From positions 1,218,501 through 1,278,500 of the forward strand of contig WPIO01000015.1 in assembly GCA_009760855.2 (NCBI GenBank): a DNA stretch of 60,000 nucleotides. Direction: 5' to 3'. The stretch comes from Cristatella mucedo (lineage: Eukaryota > Bryozoa > Phylactolaemata > Cristatellidae). Positions 22,456-33,420 of this stretch are shown here, piece after piece; position 1 is the first letter of the stretch; each line of letters opens with the position of its first letter. The position numbers and the translations under genes are program-made. The notes below the pieces were generated by a model. It ran no database searches and was not told the DNA's origin. It saw nothing but the letters and a program-made list of their open reading frames with translations.

Positions 22456-23247
22456 TTAGAGCAAGCCGCTGTGGCTGCAGCTGCTTTTTGCTCTTGCTCC
22501 ACTCGACCAAATGCCTTTTTTGTATAGCAGGGCCAGGCTATAGGGTTCAGGCACTCTATCTACATTGAAGATAAACAGGCCGGCACAACGTGCTATGCCT
22601 GTGCTGAATTTATCGCCCACACAAAAACCAGATGCCAAACTAATCGCAGTGCTGCTGTGCCCGCAGCCAAAAGTCATGTTTGCAGCAAAGGCGTGATAAG
22701 CGAAAGTGAGAGTGAGTGAGAGAGAGAGAGACTCTCGGCGGCTGCCATCATCGAGCTCCGGTGCTCCGACAGCCAGAGTGGCACGCTTGCACGGTGTCAA
22801 AGCAGTGCTGCTGCTGCTGCTGCTGCTGCCAACAACTGCTGCCACAGCTGCAGCAGCAACTGCTGCTAATGTGCTGGACACTTGCTGGGAATTAGCTGTC
22901 CAACAATTGAGAACAGGAGCTGCAAAGAACTGAATAGAAACATTTGAGACCTGGACGAGGACTGACAAGACATGGTTTGCTACATATACTGTACATGCTT
23001 CTGTTAGACTAGGTCTTTTCCAGACTGATTGGGCTGACATTAGGCTGCTTCTGCTACGGGTGCTTCGAACAGCTAGTGGCAAATTACTGCCGATCACGTG
23101 ACATAGTCGCTGAGGTGGAGGCAACTCCAATGGGTCGCAGATGAAGCCTTCCAGTATATGCAGCCCATAGCCACAGACATGATTTTTGCAATCAGCGCTG
23201 CCCAATACCTGAGAAATCGATGTGTCCGATTGCCTGGACGAGAGCAT
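22456..23247 (-). CDS. Unrecognised 263-codon reading frame
   Basis: This is the longest open frame in the window that is not in a transposon. The first part (about residues 12-55) contains ADCKNHVCGYGLHILEGFIC and a proline-rich LELPPPQRLC, a Cys-rich, extracellular-looking composition. The middle has poly-Ala and poly-Ser runs encoded by CTG/GCA repeats. The last part has FGCGHSSTAISLASGFCVGD. The acceptor-like CGATTTCTCAG precedes GTATTGGGC near 23205. With the candidate exon at 21983-22147 it may belong to one gene, but long openness could be partly chance and repeat bias. No domain was recognised. Confidence 0.3.
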   Translation of the reverse strand: MLSSRQSDTSISQVLGSADCKNHVCGYGLHILEGFICDPLELPPPQRLCHVIGSNLPLAVRSTRSRSSLMSAQSVWKRPSLTEACTVYVANHVLSVLVQVSNVSIQFFAAPVLNCWTANSQQVSSTLAAVAAAAVAAVVGSSSSSSSTALTPCKRATLAVGAPELDDGSRRESLSLSLTLTFAYHAFAANMTFGCGHSSTAISLASGFCVGDKFSTGIARCAGLFIFNVDRVPEPYSLALLYKKGIWSSGARAKSSCSHSGLL

Positions 23248-23267
23248 CTGGTCTTTTCAGCTTCCTG

Positions 23268-23488
23268 CAGTTAATGATGATGACAAAAATACTAATACTA
23301 ATACTAATAATAATAATAAGACCACTGTAACAGAACTAAATCTCTTTCTACGCACTTGGCATGTGCTGCAAAGCAAGCGCGTCAACAGCTCTGTGACGTG
23401 CAGTGTCAGGACGCACAAGCACATAAAGGACTTGACACTCGGACCCAGCAAGTGCTGTGATGAACATGTGGTCGATTGTCTATTTTAA
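23268..23488 (-). mobile_element. L2-A LINE 3' end
   Basis: An ACT/AAT tract at 23290-23318 is followed by the reverse complement of the diverged L2-A hairpin and UTR (GTGACGTGCAGTGTCAGGACGCACAAGCAC). Confidence 0.75.
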
Positions 23489-23664
23489 GACGATCACGTG
23501 ATCGTGCAGCGATTCAAAATACGCACACCTTTTGTGATACTCAAGATGCACGAATTGCGATTACAACTTTGTTAGCAGAAACGTAATCTGGTGTTGCTTT
23601 AAAATCGGCTGGCATTTGCTGTTCAGGCAAGGCTAGGCGCATGCAACACCTCTAAGTGTGTCTG

Positions 23665-23667
<3 letters not shown>

Positions 23668-23758
<91 letters not shown>

Positions 23759-23795
23759 TATATATATATATATATATTATATATATATATACTAT
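23668..23795 (+). repeat. (CA)n plus (TA)n compound microsatellite
   Basis: About 44 CA units (23668-23755) switch to TA repeats (23759-23792). Confidence 0.93.
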
Positions 23796-23844
23796 ATACT
23801 TCTGCTAATTAAAGCGAGAAAGTCCACATTACATACATCCATCC

Positions 23845-23945
23845 CTCGGCAAGATGGCGACCAGCACTTTCGGATGTGACTGTGTAATAGACTGCAATTA
23901 TACTATGACTCAGCGAATTGAGTCCACAGGCAGTGAGCTGCTCGT
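23845..23945 (+). repeat. Unclassified repeat, copy 1 (second copy at 58867)
   Basis: ATGGCGACCAGCACTTTCGG, a spacer, GACTCAGC and GTCCACAGGCAGTGAGCT recur in the same order at 58867-58950. No coding potential or terminal repeat was recognised. Confidence 0.5.
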
Positions 23946-24540
23946 GTGTAAATAAATAAATAAATGTATATATTTTTATACTTAGTTATTTATTTACCGT
24001 ATGCAGTGAATGTACACTATAAAGACATAGCTTTTGTATCCAATTAATAATTAAATTAGTCGGTACTTTACATAGACTGAAATGGAAGCATGTCAACTGA
24101 TTAGGAATAACAGGAAGCACAATTTTGATGATACCCATGAGCTCAGTAGCAGAGCCAGTTTTTTATCGGGGTGTGGCCTGCAAAAAAATATATGTAGGGG
24201 TAAGACCTACGTGTTCATGTAGGCAAGGCTAGACTGCCACAATGAATGGGAAATTATAGCACAAAACCACAGTTGAATTAATACATAATGTCATCACTGG
24301 TGATGGTCGGGGGGGGGGCATGTAGGAATGTGGGGGCGACTCAAGTCGCTGGCCTACTGTAGTGGGAGGGCAAATACTGCCTGGCCGCCCTCCTCTGGCT
24401 CTGCCACTGCATGAGCTCATATCCACTTCCCAGTCCATCGTACTTTCAGCTGCGTACAATCGCAGAAAGTCGGACAAGATTAGACAGGAATACCACACCC
24501 ATGCTGGTCCATCCATGCATCTGTGACATCCAGTCTTTCT
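23946..24540. other. No gene recognised
   Basis: An AAATAAATAAAT stretch near 23952 and a G tract (24310-24318) are the only notable features. No coding exon was recognised. Confidence 0.35.
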
Positions 24541-25165
24541 TTTTTAACTCACAACTAGCAGGTCCTCCTGCCTATGCAGCAAGATGCTTATAGTTGGTGC
24601 AAAACTCGGAAGCTATGGTTATCAGTCATGAGCATCCAAGCTACCACATTATAACACTTCTCACCGACCTGCACTGTCGTCCCATCAAGCAGTGTATCGA
24701 CTTCAAGGTTCTGTAGTACACTTTTAGGCCTCTTCACTCTCTTGCTCTAGCTTAACTTCCAAAATATATTTCCTAATCAGGCTACCCATCCTACCATACA
24801 CTCTTCTGACTCAAGTCGTTCAGCTCTGCTTCTAACCAACCTCAAATCCTTTGGAGACCGTGCCTTCAGTTCGTATGCTCCCAAAGTCTCGAGCTCACTA
24901 ATACCGACTGACGTCATAATATTCCTTGACTTGATATTTAAAAAAAGAAGCTATAAACCAACTACACATCCACTTAGCGATTGCCCGTTCGCGTGACTTG
25001 TTCAATGTATGCATGCCTATGTGTGCTGACAGTGTTCCTGTTACCACTAACCAATGGATATGCTTCCTTTGCAGCATATGTAAAGTGTTTAGAGAAACAT
25101 TTGGGTCTCTTGCAAGTGCGGCACAATTTCATACAGCCACTTTTATTGCTATTACTATTAGTGTA
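24541..25165 (+). mobile_element. L2-A LINE, C-terminal reverse transcriptase and 3' UTR
   Basis: Decayed coding blocks (GCAAGATGCTTATAGTTGGTGC, CTTCTCACCGACCTGCACTG, AACCTCAAATCCTTTGGAGAC) are followed by the 3' UTR to TAAAGTGTTTAGAGAAACATTTGGG. The usual tail hairpin is degraded. Confidence 0.8.
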
Positions 25166-25214
25166 TGAGACAGTTCCCACAGACGAAGCAAATGATGTAA
25201 ACAACAGATATATT

Positions 25215-25525
25215 TATATTTTCATTTTCCTTTTAAATGTTGTCAAGTCAGAGGATGTCACGATGGTCCACGCTTTGGGAGCTTAGGAAGCGAAAGCTTG
25301 CCTCTGATGAGCTGGTGGCAGGGAAGCCTGGCGAGTATTTCAGATCGGTGTGCTGCAGCAAGGGAATTAATTGACCAACAACGTAAATGACTGGACCTCG
25401 CAGTCGACATGCTGCTTGATGGGAAGCCAGCAAGGAAGGAAGGTCCGTGAGAAGTCGTGAAATGCGCCAGGTTCGACGTTCACAACAGACAAGCCATGCT
25501 GTAGTGTTTTGCACCAACTCTATGG
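25215..25525 (-). mobile_element. L2-A LINE reverse-transcriptase fragment
   Basis: The minus strand encodes IELVQNTTAWLVCCERR and RLLTDLPSLL, matching LQRVQNSAARLVCRERRSC and LLADLHWLP of the better copy at 45116. Upstream, 25215-25285 matches the end of the coding region and start of the UTR. The segments between are rearranged. Confidence 0.7.
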
Positions 25526-25714
25526 ATCTTGTTGCTTCCACAAAAAGACCTAAAGGAAGTTAATTACAGAAGTCTGCTACAGCGCATGGATCAGGTAAGC
25601 CGGAAAATGAAGTCAGCAAACGCAGGCTTGAAGGTGGACATTATGAGAAAGTACTGCAGTACTCATTTCTGGAAATGTGCTGCGCTAGTTTTGAGTGGCA
25701 ATGTAATGTAATGT

Positions 25715-25790
25715 ATATCTGTCTGTAACTCCACCAAGCCACAAAGACTAAGCAGATGTTATAAAAGATTCGGTAGCCACCAGTCGATTA
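25715..25790 (-). mobile_element. L2-B LINE 3' end fragment
   Basis: ATCTGTCTGTAACTCCACC...CCACAAAGACTAAGCAGATGTTA and TTCGGTAGCC match the reverse complement of the 3' end of the element at 37840-38575, with an internal deletion. Confidence 0.6.
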
Positions 25791-25892
25791 GTTTTAGTTT
25801 GTTTGTTGCCTATGGAGGGCTTCGTGTTCATCGACACCGGGTTTTGAGATGCCTCAGTCTTGCTGCAGCAATTGGGTGTATGACCACAGGCT

Positions 25893-26072
25893 ATATCTGA
25901 GAATAATTTCTTAGAGGCATCCTTATAAAGTGCTATTCACAGCGCACTTGTGGAGCTCTTATTGCAAAGAAAGGCATATTTTTGGTTCTACCCTGAGAGC
26001 ATACATATGAATACAATAAATATAATTCATTTGTATAACACCCCAAGAGAAATTAATTTCTATTCAGACACC
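25893..26072. repeat. Duplicated block, copy 1
   Basis: About 180 bp, from CTGAGAATAATTTCTTAGA through GGCATATTTTTGGTTCTACCC into the SINE-2 tail, recurs at 27448-27625 in the same orientation with scattered differences. The SINE-2 part here (26015-26072) is only the tail. Confidence 0.8.
26015..26072 (-). repeat. SINE-2 tail fragment
   Basis: TATAATTCATTTGTATAACACC and the hairpin AGAGAAATTAATTTCT lie inside duplicated block copy 1. The tRNA-like head is absent. Confidence 0.7.
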
Positions 26073-26214
26073 AACTTAAAGACTTTCTTGCGTGCAGGCT
26101 GTGGAGCAGCTTGGGATCTTCAGAACATCAGAGATATATACACCCCCCAATTCAGCTGCTTGTGTGGTAAGGTTGGTAGATATAGTTTTTGTGAGTGGTG
26201 ACGAGTCCTACGGG

Positions 26215-26800
26215 GATGTTATACTGATTGCATGCTCTGATTTCGTCTATCTCGGCTGATAAGAGAACCTAGAATAAGGATGACTGCACGATGACCGCTA
26301 GGTCTGGTGCTGACTAAATCCATGTGTTAAGATACCTGTGGCATAGCAGTGTAAGTGCATAACGGCTTGACAGGGTGTACCAAAGTCGCAGCACGAGAGC
26401 TGATGTTCAGTAAGGTTGTGGAAGTGCACATACAGTCAATGCACCTTCAGAGCAAAATGATCTGTCACCAACAGCCTGTAAGCAAAGGAAAGGAACGGTA
26501 AATGTAATTGCCCATGGATGACTTGAGGGCACGAGGATGATGAAACTGGTGCAGCCGTTCAGCTACATACGAAGGAGCAAAGCCATGGCATGCCTTGAAG
26601 GTCAGATAAAAATTTCCCTCTGCATCTGCTGATTAATCGAGAGCCATCGAAACTTCTTCGCAAAGGAGAGACGTGCCTGGACCTCTCGGATTTGTTGACC
26701 AGCCATGTTCATTCACAGCTACATAGGCTAAAGGGCTTTTTCGGTTGCCCAGCCTAAACTAAATAACAGTAATCCAGTCTAGGCAGAACCAAGGAGTTAG
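26215..26800 (-). mobile_element. L2-B LINE, reverse-transcriptase C-terminal region
   Basis: The minus strand encodes FAKKFRWLSINQQMQREIF, TFKACHGFAPSYVAERLHQF and HHPRALKSSM across frameshifts. This is colinear with LKELGWLPVEQRIQSKVL, LIHKARHGLAPSYLAELLHQ and PVRALRSCV of the copy at 37840. It is inactive. Confidence 0.75.
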
Positions 26801-26924
26801 TAAGATCTTCAGCCAGCCACCGTGATAGCTAGTCCCTGATCATGGACAGGAATCTACTGTGAACCGAACATGAAAAAAGACACGAACATAAAAGGTTAAA
26901 CACCTACATGTTCATCACAGTATT

Positions 26925-27070
26925 TGCTCCGTCAGTGTGATTATTTTTTATACGATTGTGCATTTTATCGCTAGTCAGTTGACATGCATCCTTTCTAGCC
27001 TATTTAAGGCTACTAAAAAAGTTCTCTTGTGGCACTATACAATTTTCTTATTGCTATTATTATTAATGCC
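26925..27070 (+). mobile_element. L2-A LINE tail fragment, diverged
   Basis: GTCAGTTGACATGCATCCTTT, AAGTTCTCTTGTGGCACTATACAATTTTC and a TTATTATTATTAATG tract follow the L2-A 3' end order. Confidence 0.6.
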
Positions 27071-27240
27071 TTGCCAACAAAACATTTCAGCTGCACAGGC
27101 AAGATTCGGGGGAATGAGGTCACGTGGTCTTTTCGAGCGAGCGACTCATGGTCTTAAAGGTTTGGAGTTTGACCAGTATGAATGGCCCCACTTACAAGTA
27201 AAAAAGGGACGACTGGCTTTTCTCAGCTACTGAGTGGGGG

Positions 27241-27420
27241 TACAGTCGGCTCTGATATAAAAATATACACGGGCCGGAAAATAGACATTCTTATATATGG
27301 TGTATTCTCATATGCGGAGTGAAACCAATACTGTACAAAAATCTGGGATGCAGAACTGCTGCTCTTATAAGCAGAGTATATATATATACTATATCAGATA
27401 TTCTTATATGCAGTCAACTG
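27241..27420. mobile_element. Possible pogo/Tigger-like MITE remnant
   Basis: TACAGTCGGCTCTGATATAA at the left resembles the CAGTCGAACCTCNNTATAA termini of pogo/Tigger elements. The right side contains TATATGCAGTCAACTGCTCTC but not a clean inverted copy, so the assignment is tentative. Confidence 0.25.
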
Positions 27421-27447
27421 CTCTCAATCTTTCTTGAAACTAGGTAT

Positions 27448-27625
27448 GACTGATATCTGAGAATAATTTTTTAGAAGCAGCATTCAAAAGTGCTATTCAC
27501 AGTGCACTTGTGGAGCACTTTTTGCAGAGAAAGGCATATTTTTGGTTCTACCCTGATAGCATACATATGAATACAATAAATATAATTCATTTATATAACA
27601 CCCGAAGAGAACTTAATTTCTATTT
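27448..27625. repeat. Duplicated block, copy 2
   Basis: This is the direct-orientation partner of 25893-26072. It includes the complete junction into a SINE-2, so the duplication either followed that insertion or both blocks belong to a larger repeat. Confidence 0.8.
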
Positions 27626-27736
27626 AGGCAATTCATACGTGCCACGATGCTGGAGACCACGACCTCAGTTGTCAAATATATTCATCTTGACCTAGGTCGA
27701 GGTGAGCACCTTAACCACTGGGCCAAACCAGCTCGG
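27576..27736 (-). repeat. SINE-2 copy
   Basis: Minus strand: GAGCTGGTTTGGCCCAGTGGTTAAGG (A-box region), GAGGTCGTGGTCTCCAGCATC (B-box region decayed), then AAATAGAAATTAAGTTCTCTTCGGGTGTTATATAAATGAATT. Confidence 0.8.
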
Positions 27737-27739
27737 GCA

Positions 27740-29680
27740 TGTAGGGTAGCAGGCCCATCATGAGCACTCCTCATCGTTGAGCTCGTCATTTCATTGATCA
27801 GTCACTGGCAATCGGAGGCCTCCGTGAGCCAATCACAAGACCTCCATTGGTAAACAGAGGTCTGCAATGCTACTAAATCTCAACGCTTTTAAAAGTCATG
27901 GCATACAATGAGCTCTGAGATGCCATGCCGTGCCAAACTGGACGCCACCAAAATGTCAAATTCTGAGCTCATCCGGCTTATAATAGGGTAATCCATTATG
28001 ACATTGACCGAGATTTTTACGAGGAAGTTCAGCTAGTCTTGTACTAAACTGAGTGCTAGGGAAGTTAGATGAAGCGGCTAATACACGACCACTGAAGGCT
28101 GAGACTTTTGCTGGGGTCCCGATAGCATCTCTCGTAATAACAACTACCTTGCATCGATGGAAAATCTCGAAGACTTCCACTCTGCCCTTGGAAGGCAAGC
28201 ATGGGTATCCGCAGCAGCTGATCATGCTGGTGAGCCAGCCCCGCTTGACTGCCAAGATTACCTTATTCGTCAGCGCCGGGTAGCAATCACAATGGAGTTG
28301 CCTGTGCTGAATGTTCGGACGTGCAGACCACCTTTAAATTTATATCAAGCCTCCTTAACCCTCACACATCCCCGTAATGAAAATCTCGGGCAGATTCTTT
28401 TTATGCATGTCCATCGCTCACCAAAGGCAGGTGGTGCAGTGCGACATCCGGCAGGTCACACACACTCTGGCAGCTTTCCGATACACCAACTCAGAGGCCG
28501 CGAGCTGTGATGGAATGCCAAGGCCACGTTTCGAAAAACCCATTTAAGAGCTTTTAAGCAGCATGCACTGAATCGTGCGCTGGTAAGCACGAAAGACACG
28601 CACGAACGAAAAAAAAAGACGTCCGCTTCGGCGGCAGCGGCTGAGGGAAAGCCGAGCGGATGCATACAACCGCAGGAGTGCAGTACCTATACTCTGCAGA
28701 TCAGATATGCTCAAGGGGGGGGGGCAGTCGACAAGTGGCCGGCCACATCGGTAATGCCACGGCCGGTCTAAGTTGAGCTTCATCTCGAGAGCTCCAAACA
28801 GAGAGTCCCTCGATTCCGAGCAAACGCGATGCATTCTGCCGAAGACGGTCGACGAGACAGGCACACGATGTGGATACCTACACCGATACGGTTCTCTTTC
28901 GAGAAGCTCAACCGCAGACAGCTCGTATGGAGAAAATTTCAGCGGCTATCACCTATCACGAAGGTGTCAGATACGACCCACATTGCTCACGGATGCATTG
29001 CCGAGGCAGCCATCTACTAGTGCAGAGATCTAGGGGCTCGACGGTCCATTAACAGCTGCCAGCAACAGAGCGCCTTAGGCAGTCGCCAGACGCGAGCTCG
29101 CGTGCAACAGTAGCAAAATGCAGCCGACTGCCAGCCACGAGAAAGACAGACGAGACGGGACGTGTGTGTATATATATACATATATATATATTTGATCTCA
29201 ACAGGCACGACCGGAGCCTCACGCAGCTTGGCAGCATCCCTGGTGATGCCGAAGCTCGGGAAGGCTGCAGCAGATGCTGCACACCACGGCGCTGGCAAGC
29301 GGCGATTCGAAATGTCCAGGTCTGCAATGCCGATGCTGAATCGGCTGCATCAACCATAGCCAAACCCAGGATAGATAGGTTCATCATAGAGTAACATAAA
29401 TACAGGAAGCTGAGAGTGTCAGCGCCACTGCTATCACAGAGCAAGTAAATTACAGACACTCCTATGTTAAAAGAGCACATCTGAGCCAGTGTGAGGCTTT
29501 CGCAGCTGCAACACTGCTCGGCTGCAGCTGGAATGGAACGCACTAGCAACAAACAGCGCGCGGCCACTCCGTGATACATGTGAAATGTGAGCAAAGCTAG
29601 TTGAGAAGACCTGACCTCGTCGGCTCCTCGTACCTACATTTCCACCGATCGGCTTTTGTAATGGGAAGCCTGCCTGGTTG
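27740..29680. other. No secure gene between SINE-2 and the tetraspanin 3' end
   Basis: Open frames occur on both strands (for example 28157-28510 plus, 27956-28255 minus, 29049-29594 minus). They overlap one another and show no recognised domain. A G9 tract at 28716 and short TA runs at 29166-29191 are present. The 3' UTR of the tetraspanin gene should begin below 29683, but I found no AATAAA on the minus strand nearby. Confidence 0.35.
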
Positions 29681-29682
29681 CG

Positions 29683-32600
29683 TCACACGCGGTAGCCACC
29701 GCTGCTCTTGCCCAGGCTGACATACGGAACCTCCTCCTTGTGACACATTAGCCAGCACGTCGCCACGAGACCGAGGATCTAGAGGCAAGAGGAAGCACAG
29801 CGTCAGCAGCAGCACAGTTCAGTCTCACACTAGTTTGCCACGTGCCTGCCAGTGAAACACGTGAATCTCTAACAAGAAAAGGCTATCGCTGCATCTATTC
29901 TAGCTATAGATAGTCAAACACGACTTTAACCAAGCATCTCAAGCTCTTCTTTAGCCCCCTTACAGCATGCATTGATGACATTTACACTTGGACGGCCGCA
30001 AAGTTTCAGAAATTAAATGACGACAAAACCAACTTGTCAGTAACTTGCACGCGGTCGGTGTGTTGCTCCGGAACTAGAATGCCTATCTCTAAAAATGGGC
30101 TCAGCCAGCAAATCTCGTGTAGCATTTGCATGAAGTCTGGGTGTCCTGTTCCCAAGTGATCATCCACTAGATGACAATATCAGCTAGCTCCCAAGCCAAG
30201 TCTGCTTTCTTTCAGATATGTAACATAGCAAAATTTGGGCATACTTAGACAGGGGTACCACATGCATTTGTGAGCGCTAGTGGATTAGACCAGCAAATAA
30301 GAGATACATTGTGAAAAGAATCAGACCTAGAACGGATCGCCGGAATACCTGACATTCTTTAAAGGCTCGCCGGATGACTAATAGCTGCCGCTGTCTATGC
30401 ATCTCTGTCTGCGACTCCACACAGCCATAAAGACCAAGTGGGTGTTAGGCAGGAGAGTTTGTTTTCCATGGCGCACTCAAAGCCTACACGGCTTTCGGTA
30501 CTCTTTCGGTAGCTAACGACTACATCTCATGCAATACAAAGAAACTTGAGAAGCATAGCTGAGTCAACAGGGCAGTAGCGGAACACAAATGTGCTCCGAA
30601 CCCTGGCACTGAGATAACACCTATAGCCAGTGTAGTGCAGTGCAATGTCAGTGATGCAAGTAGGCAAGATGATATACATGCAAATATGCTCTATCTCCAA
30701 CAGGAAACAACTGTTTGGGAACTGCAATTTACTGTACTTACCAGATCGTGGCTGCAGGCTCGTTTCGGGAGGTGGTAGACTTCATACTCGTGCTCAAGGC
30801 ATGGCTTTTAAGCAGGGGCTGCTCTACTTTGCCATCACAAATACTATTCACAGAGGTCTAGCCACGAAAAAATCATCGTCTGCACAGAAAAGAGCCTACT
30901 TTTTGGGTGTCCACTACGTATCTGTAACTGCACTGTAGTTTGATGTTCTTGCCAACTTTTCCTTTTTTCCCAGTGAACTGACCTCTCTTTCAATAATAAC
31001 CCTTGGCTAATGATTCTCTTTCAGCCGAGTTGTAGAGCGCCTGGATAATTTAGTTCCCTTAAGGCACTATCTAAACGACCTATTAATAGTATCATTATTC
31101 TTCCTTCCCTCGTGAGCCATCTCCCAGAATGAGTCATAGAAGAAATGCTATCCAGCGACTCAATAAGATAAGCTAGTATCTTGGGTATCCTGGCAACCCA
31201 TCTCAAGAGCTACTTGCAAGCAGCAGCAGCACAGCATGTGACCTGGAAATGGTGTCCAGCAGCACCGATGACTCTTACCTGCACGGTGGCAAAGCCTATA
31301 GCTGGTCCAGCAATGTACCAAATATGGCTTACAATGAAGTCCTTGACCTTGGGAATGCATGCCTGTAAGTAGATTGGCCGAGTTTTTAAGAATCCAAAGA
31401 GCCACTGGCTCCATGCAGCGCGCAATCGGTCAGTGTCCATTGGCATAGGGAATGCAGCTCAGTAGGAATGCCTCAGCGACAGCGGCACACATTTAATAGC
31501 CCTGCTTCTCTCCATTCCATCGACGAGTGCTGGCAACCGCCGGAACGAATCAACAGTTCAGACATGCGAGGTCCTCGAGCTGTTGACACGCATGCCACAT
31601 ACCTGCCCAAAGATTGCCGTTGAATTGTCAAACTTTTGGGTCGGTACTCTGCACGCAGAGCCGGCACTGCAGCACGACTGGGGCACTGTATAATTGCTGC
31701 CTGACGAGTTAAACCAGTCTGCGTACGAGTCTGCACCACAGCAGTCCAACTGCAGCGACAATGGGCGACCGCTACTAATTTTTGCTCGCTAAACGGTTAC
31801 GCGTGAGCAATGCGGCAGAATATGTAGGCGTGGCTCGAGAACTGACGACTCACATTACTCTGGATATAGTCTACTTCGTCCCTGATAGCCCCTGTGTACT
31901 CGCTAATCATCACATGCAGACGATCGGTGGCAATGCTCTCAACCTAGATAAAATAAAAAAAAATAGGTCAGTAACCATTAATGCACCACGACAGCTACGA
32001 CCGGTCGTTTTTTTGGCCTGAAACTTGGCTTTTATTACGTGCGAACCTACCTGCGGCTCGAAGTGAAGGCCCAAACCAGCGCCAGTGATCTCAGCGGCGA
32101 CAAGAATGAACAGCAGCACGAAGAACTGCAACAAAATAAGGCTGCCACTAATTCTGCCCAGCAAAGCAATCCGCATAACCGCACGAAACAGCGTACGTAC
32201 AAGCACACGAAACGGGATAGCAGTAAAAAAATTCCAAGTAACGTTAAAAATAACTTCAGCAGCTCTACTCTCCGCAAAGCGTTCTCGGTGGACAGGCTTA
32301 CTGTGGCACGGCAGCAGTTCGACTCTTTGAAGGCGCTGCAAAAGCCGAGAGAGCCGACAATGAATAGGAATATGCCAGTCGCGAGGATCACTCCGGACGG
32401 TGCAAGGATGTCCAGAGATTTTCCTAAATCACTTATGTGACTGAAGGTGGCAATTATCACTGAAGCAACGTAAATAAGTCCAGCGGCAGCCACCTACAGC
32501 GAAAGGTCGCGTATGTCAGCCAGCGGTGGGTCGCGAGCGAGGATCGAGCATAACTTGGAATCGCCCGATCCCAGCACCTCGTTACAAGGTTGCACAGGGT

Positions 32601-32820
32601 CCCTACATTTCTGGGGTGCAGTTAGGAAGCGACGAAGGCTAGAAGGCCCGGCACGATGTTGGCGGCATCGAAAACCTTGGATAAGTTGCCCCCTCGCCCC
32701 TCTTCCACCCACCTCTGAAGTATGTGAGATAGTGATCAGCAACGGAAGTCAAAAACTTACCCAAAGCAGCAGTGCCATAACGATCAAGCATGTCTTTAAG
32801 GTGAGCGAGCACCCGCCCAT
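29683..32820 (-). CDS. Tetraspanin, complete seven-exon gene
   Basis: Tetraspanins are four-pass membrane scaffolds that organise partner proteins at the plasma membrane and endosomes. Coding exons: 32761-32820, 32302-32493, 32051-32125, 31854-31943, 31603-31749, 31279-31362, 29683-29778. All introns start GT, end AG and are phase 0, giving 247 aa, typical for the family. Start: MGGCSLTLKTCLIVMALLLW, with Cys4 a likely palmitoylation site. TM1 is about 9-35 and is split by intron 1; TM2 about 51-73; TM3 about 85-105 (FFVLLFILVAAEI); TM4 about 198-228. The large loop has the diagnostic CCG (142-144), PQSCC, and Cys172 and Cys190, six cysteines in all. It also has sequons NSS, NYT and NST. The tail contains YVSL (235-238), a YxxPhi-type sorting motif. 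The last intron (1.5 kb) holds L2-A and L2-B fragments. The tetraspanin subtype is not assigned. Confidence 0.93.
29945..30275 (+). mobile_element. L2-A LINE reverse-transcriptase fragment (in tetraspanin intron 6)
   Basis: GCATGCATTGATGACATTTACACTTGGACGGC, ATTAAATGACGACAAAACCAAC and GATCATCCACTAGATGACAATATCAGC match the L2-A block after YADD. The element is antisense to the tetraspanin gene and inside its last intron. Confidence 0.75.
30288..30350 (-). mobile_element. L2-A LINE short fragment
   Basis: The reverse complement reads GGTATTCCGGCGATCCGTTCTAGG and TGATTCTTTTCACAATGTAT, matching the GVPQGSVLG-LFTVY coding block. Confidence 0.5.
30385..30525 (-). mobile_element. L2-B LINE 3' end fragment (in tetraspanin intron 6)
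   Basis: The minus strand reads ACCGAAAGCCGTGTAGGCTTTGAGTGCGCCATGGAAAAC and CTCCTGCCTAACACCCACTTGGTCTTTATGGC, colinear with 38458-38535. The hairpin (AGCCG...AGGCT) is preserved. Confidence 0.75.
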
Positions 32821-33420
32821 CTTGCAGAGAGCACGCCGCCGACGTCGAGCCCAAACAGTGACACAAACACTAACGGCGGTGCGGAGGCAGCAGTTATGCT
32901 AGTACGCAACGGGCGCGTGACTAGATTGCGCAGGCGGAAGTGCGTGACCACGAGCTGACCTGGCTGATATATCTATGTGGGCGGCCCAAAATGTAAGCAC
33001 GTGCTTTTGCGGTTGCCAGTGGTGACGACATTAGCCTCGCGCTTAAGGGTGGACTAATCCAGCGCCTTGGACGTAGTGTTCCGGCGAGTTCTGATACTAG
33101 CCTTGCGGGTTTTTTAGTGTAGCAAAGCCTATTTTCCCAGAAATTATTTCCACCGCCCCTCTTTAGTAGGCCAAAGCTCACGCTACAAATTGGCGAGTTA
33201 GAACGGCATCGCGGGTCTACAGAAACCACCCGCCCACCCCCCCCCTCGGGTAATCGCTTCTGGGACTGAGTTAGGCTGCCCCATCCCTTGCCCGCCGTTC
33301 AAGCCACGCCTCCACCCGCCCTCAGTGGGCGATGTGCTTTTAAGGCCCATTGGTAGCCGGCCACGGACAAGCCGCCAGACTTCGAGACAGCGGCTCCAGA
33401 AGTCCGGCAGTGCGTCAAAG
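32821..33420. promoter_or_regulatory. GC/CpG-rich upstream region of the tetraspanin gene
   Basis: The interval upstream of the tetraspanin start codon is CpG-rich and holds no recognised gene or repeat apart from C tracts near 33235-33246. It is the natural place for the promoter, but no TATA box or initiator is evident. Open frames here are on both strands and are probably compositional. Confidence 0.35.

Noticed and set aside
29049-29594. 181-codon minus-strand frame upstream of short TA repeats
   Set aside because: It overlaps other open frames on both strands and includes the TA-repeat translation. It lies beyond the tetraspanin stop.
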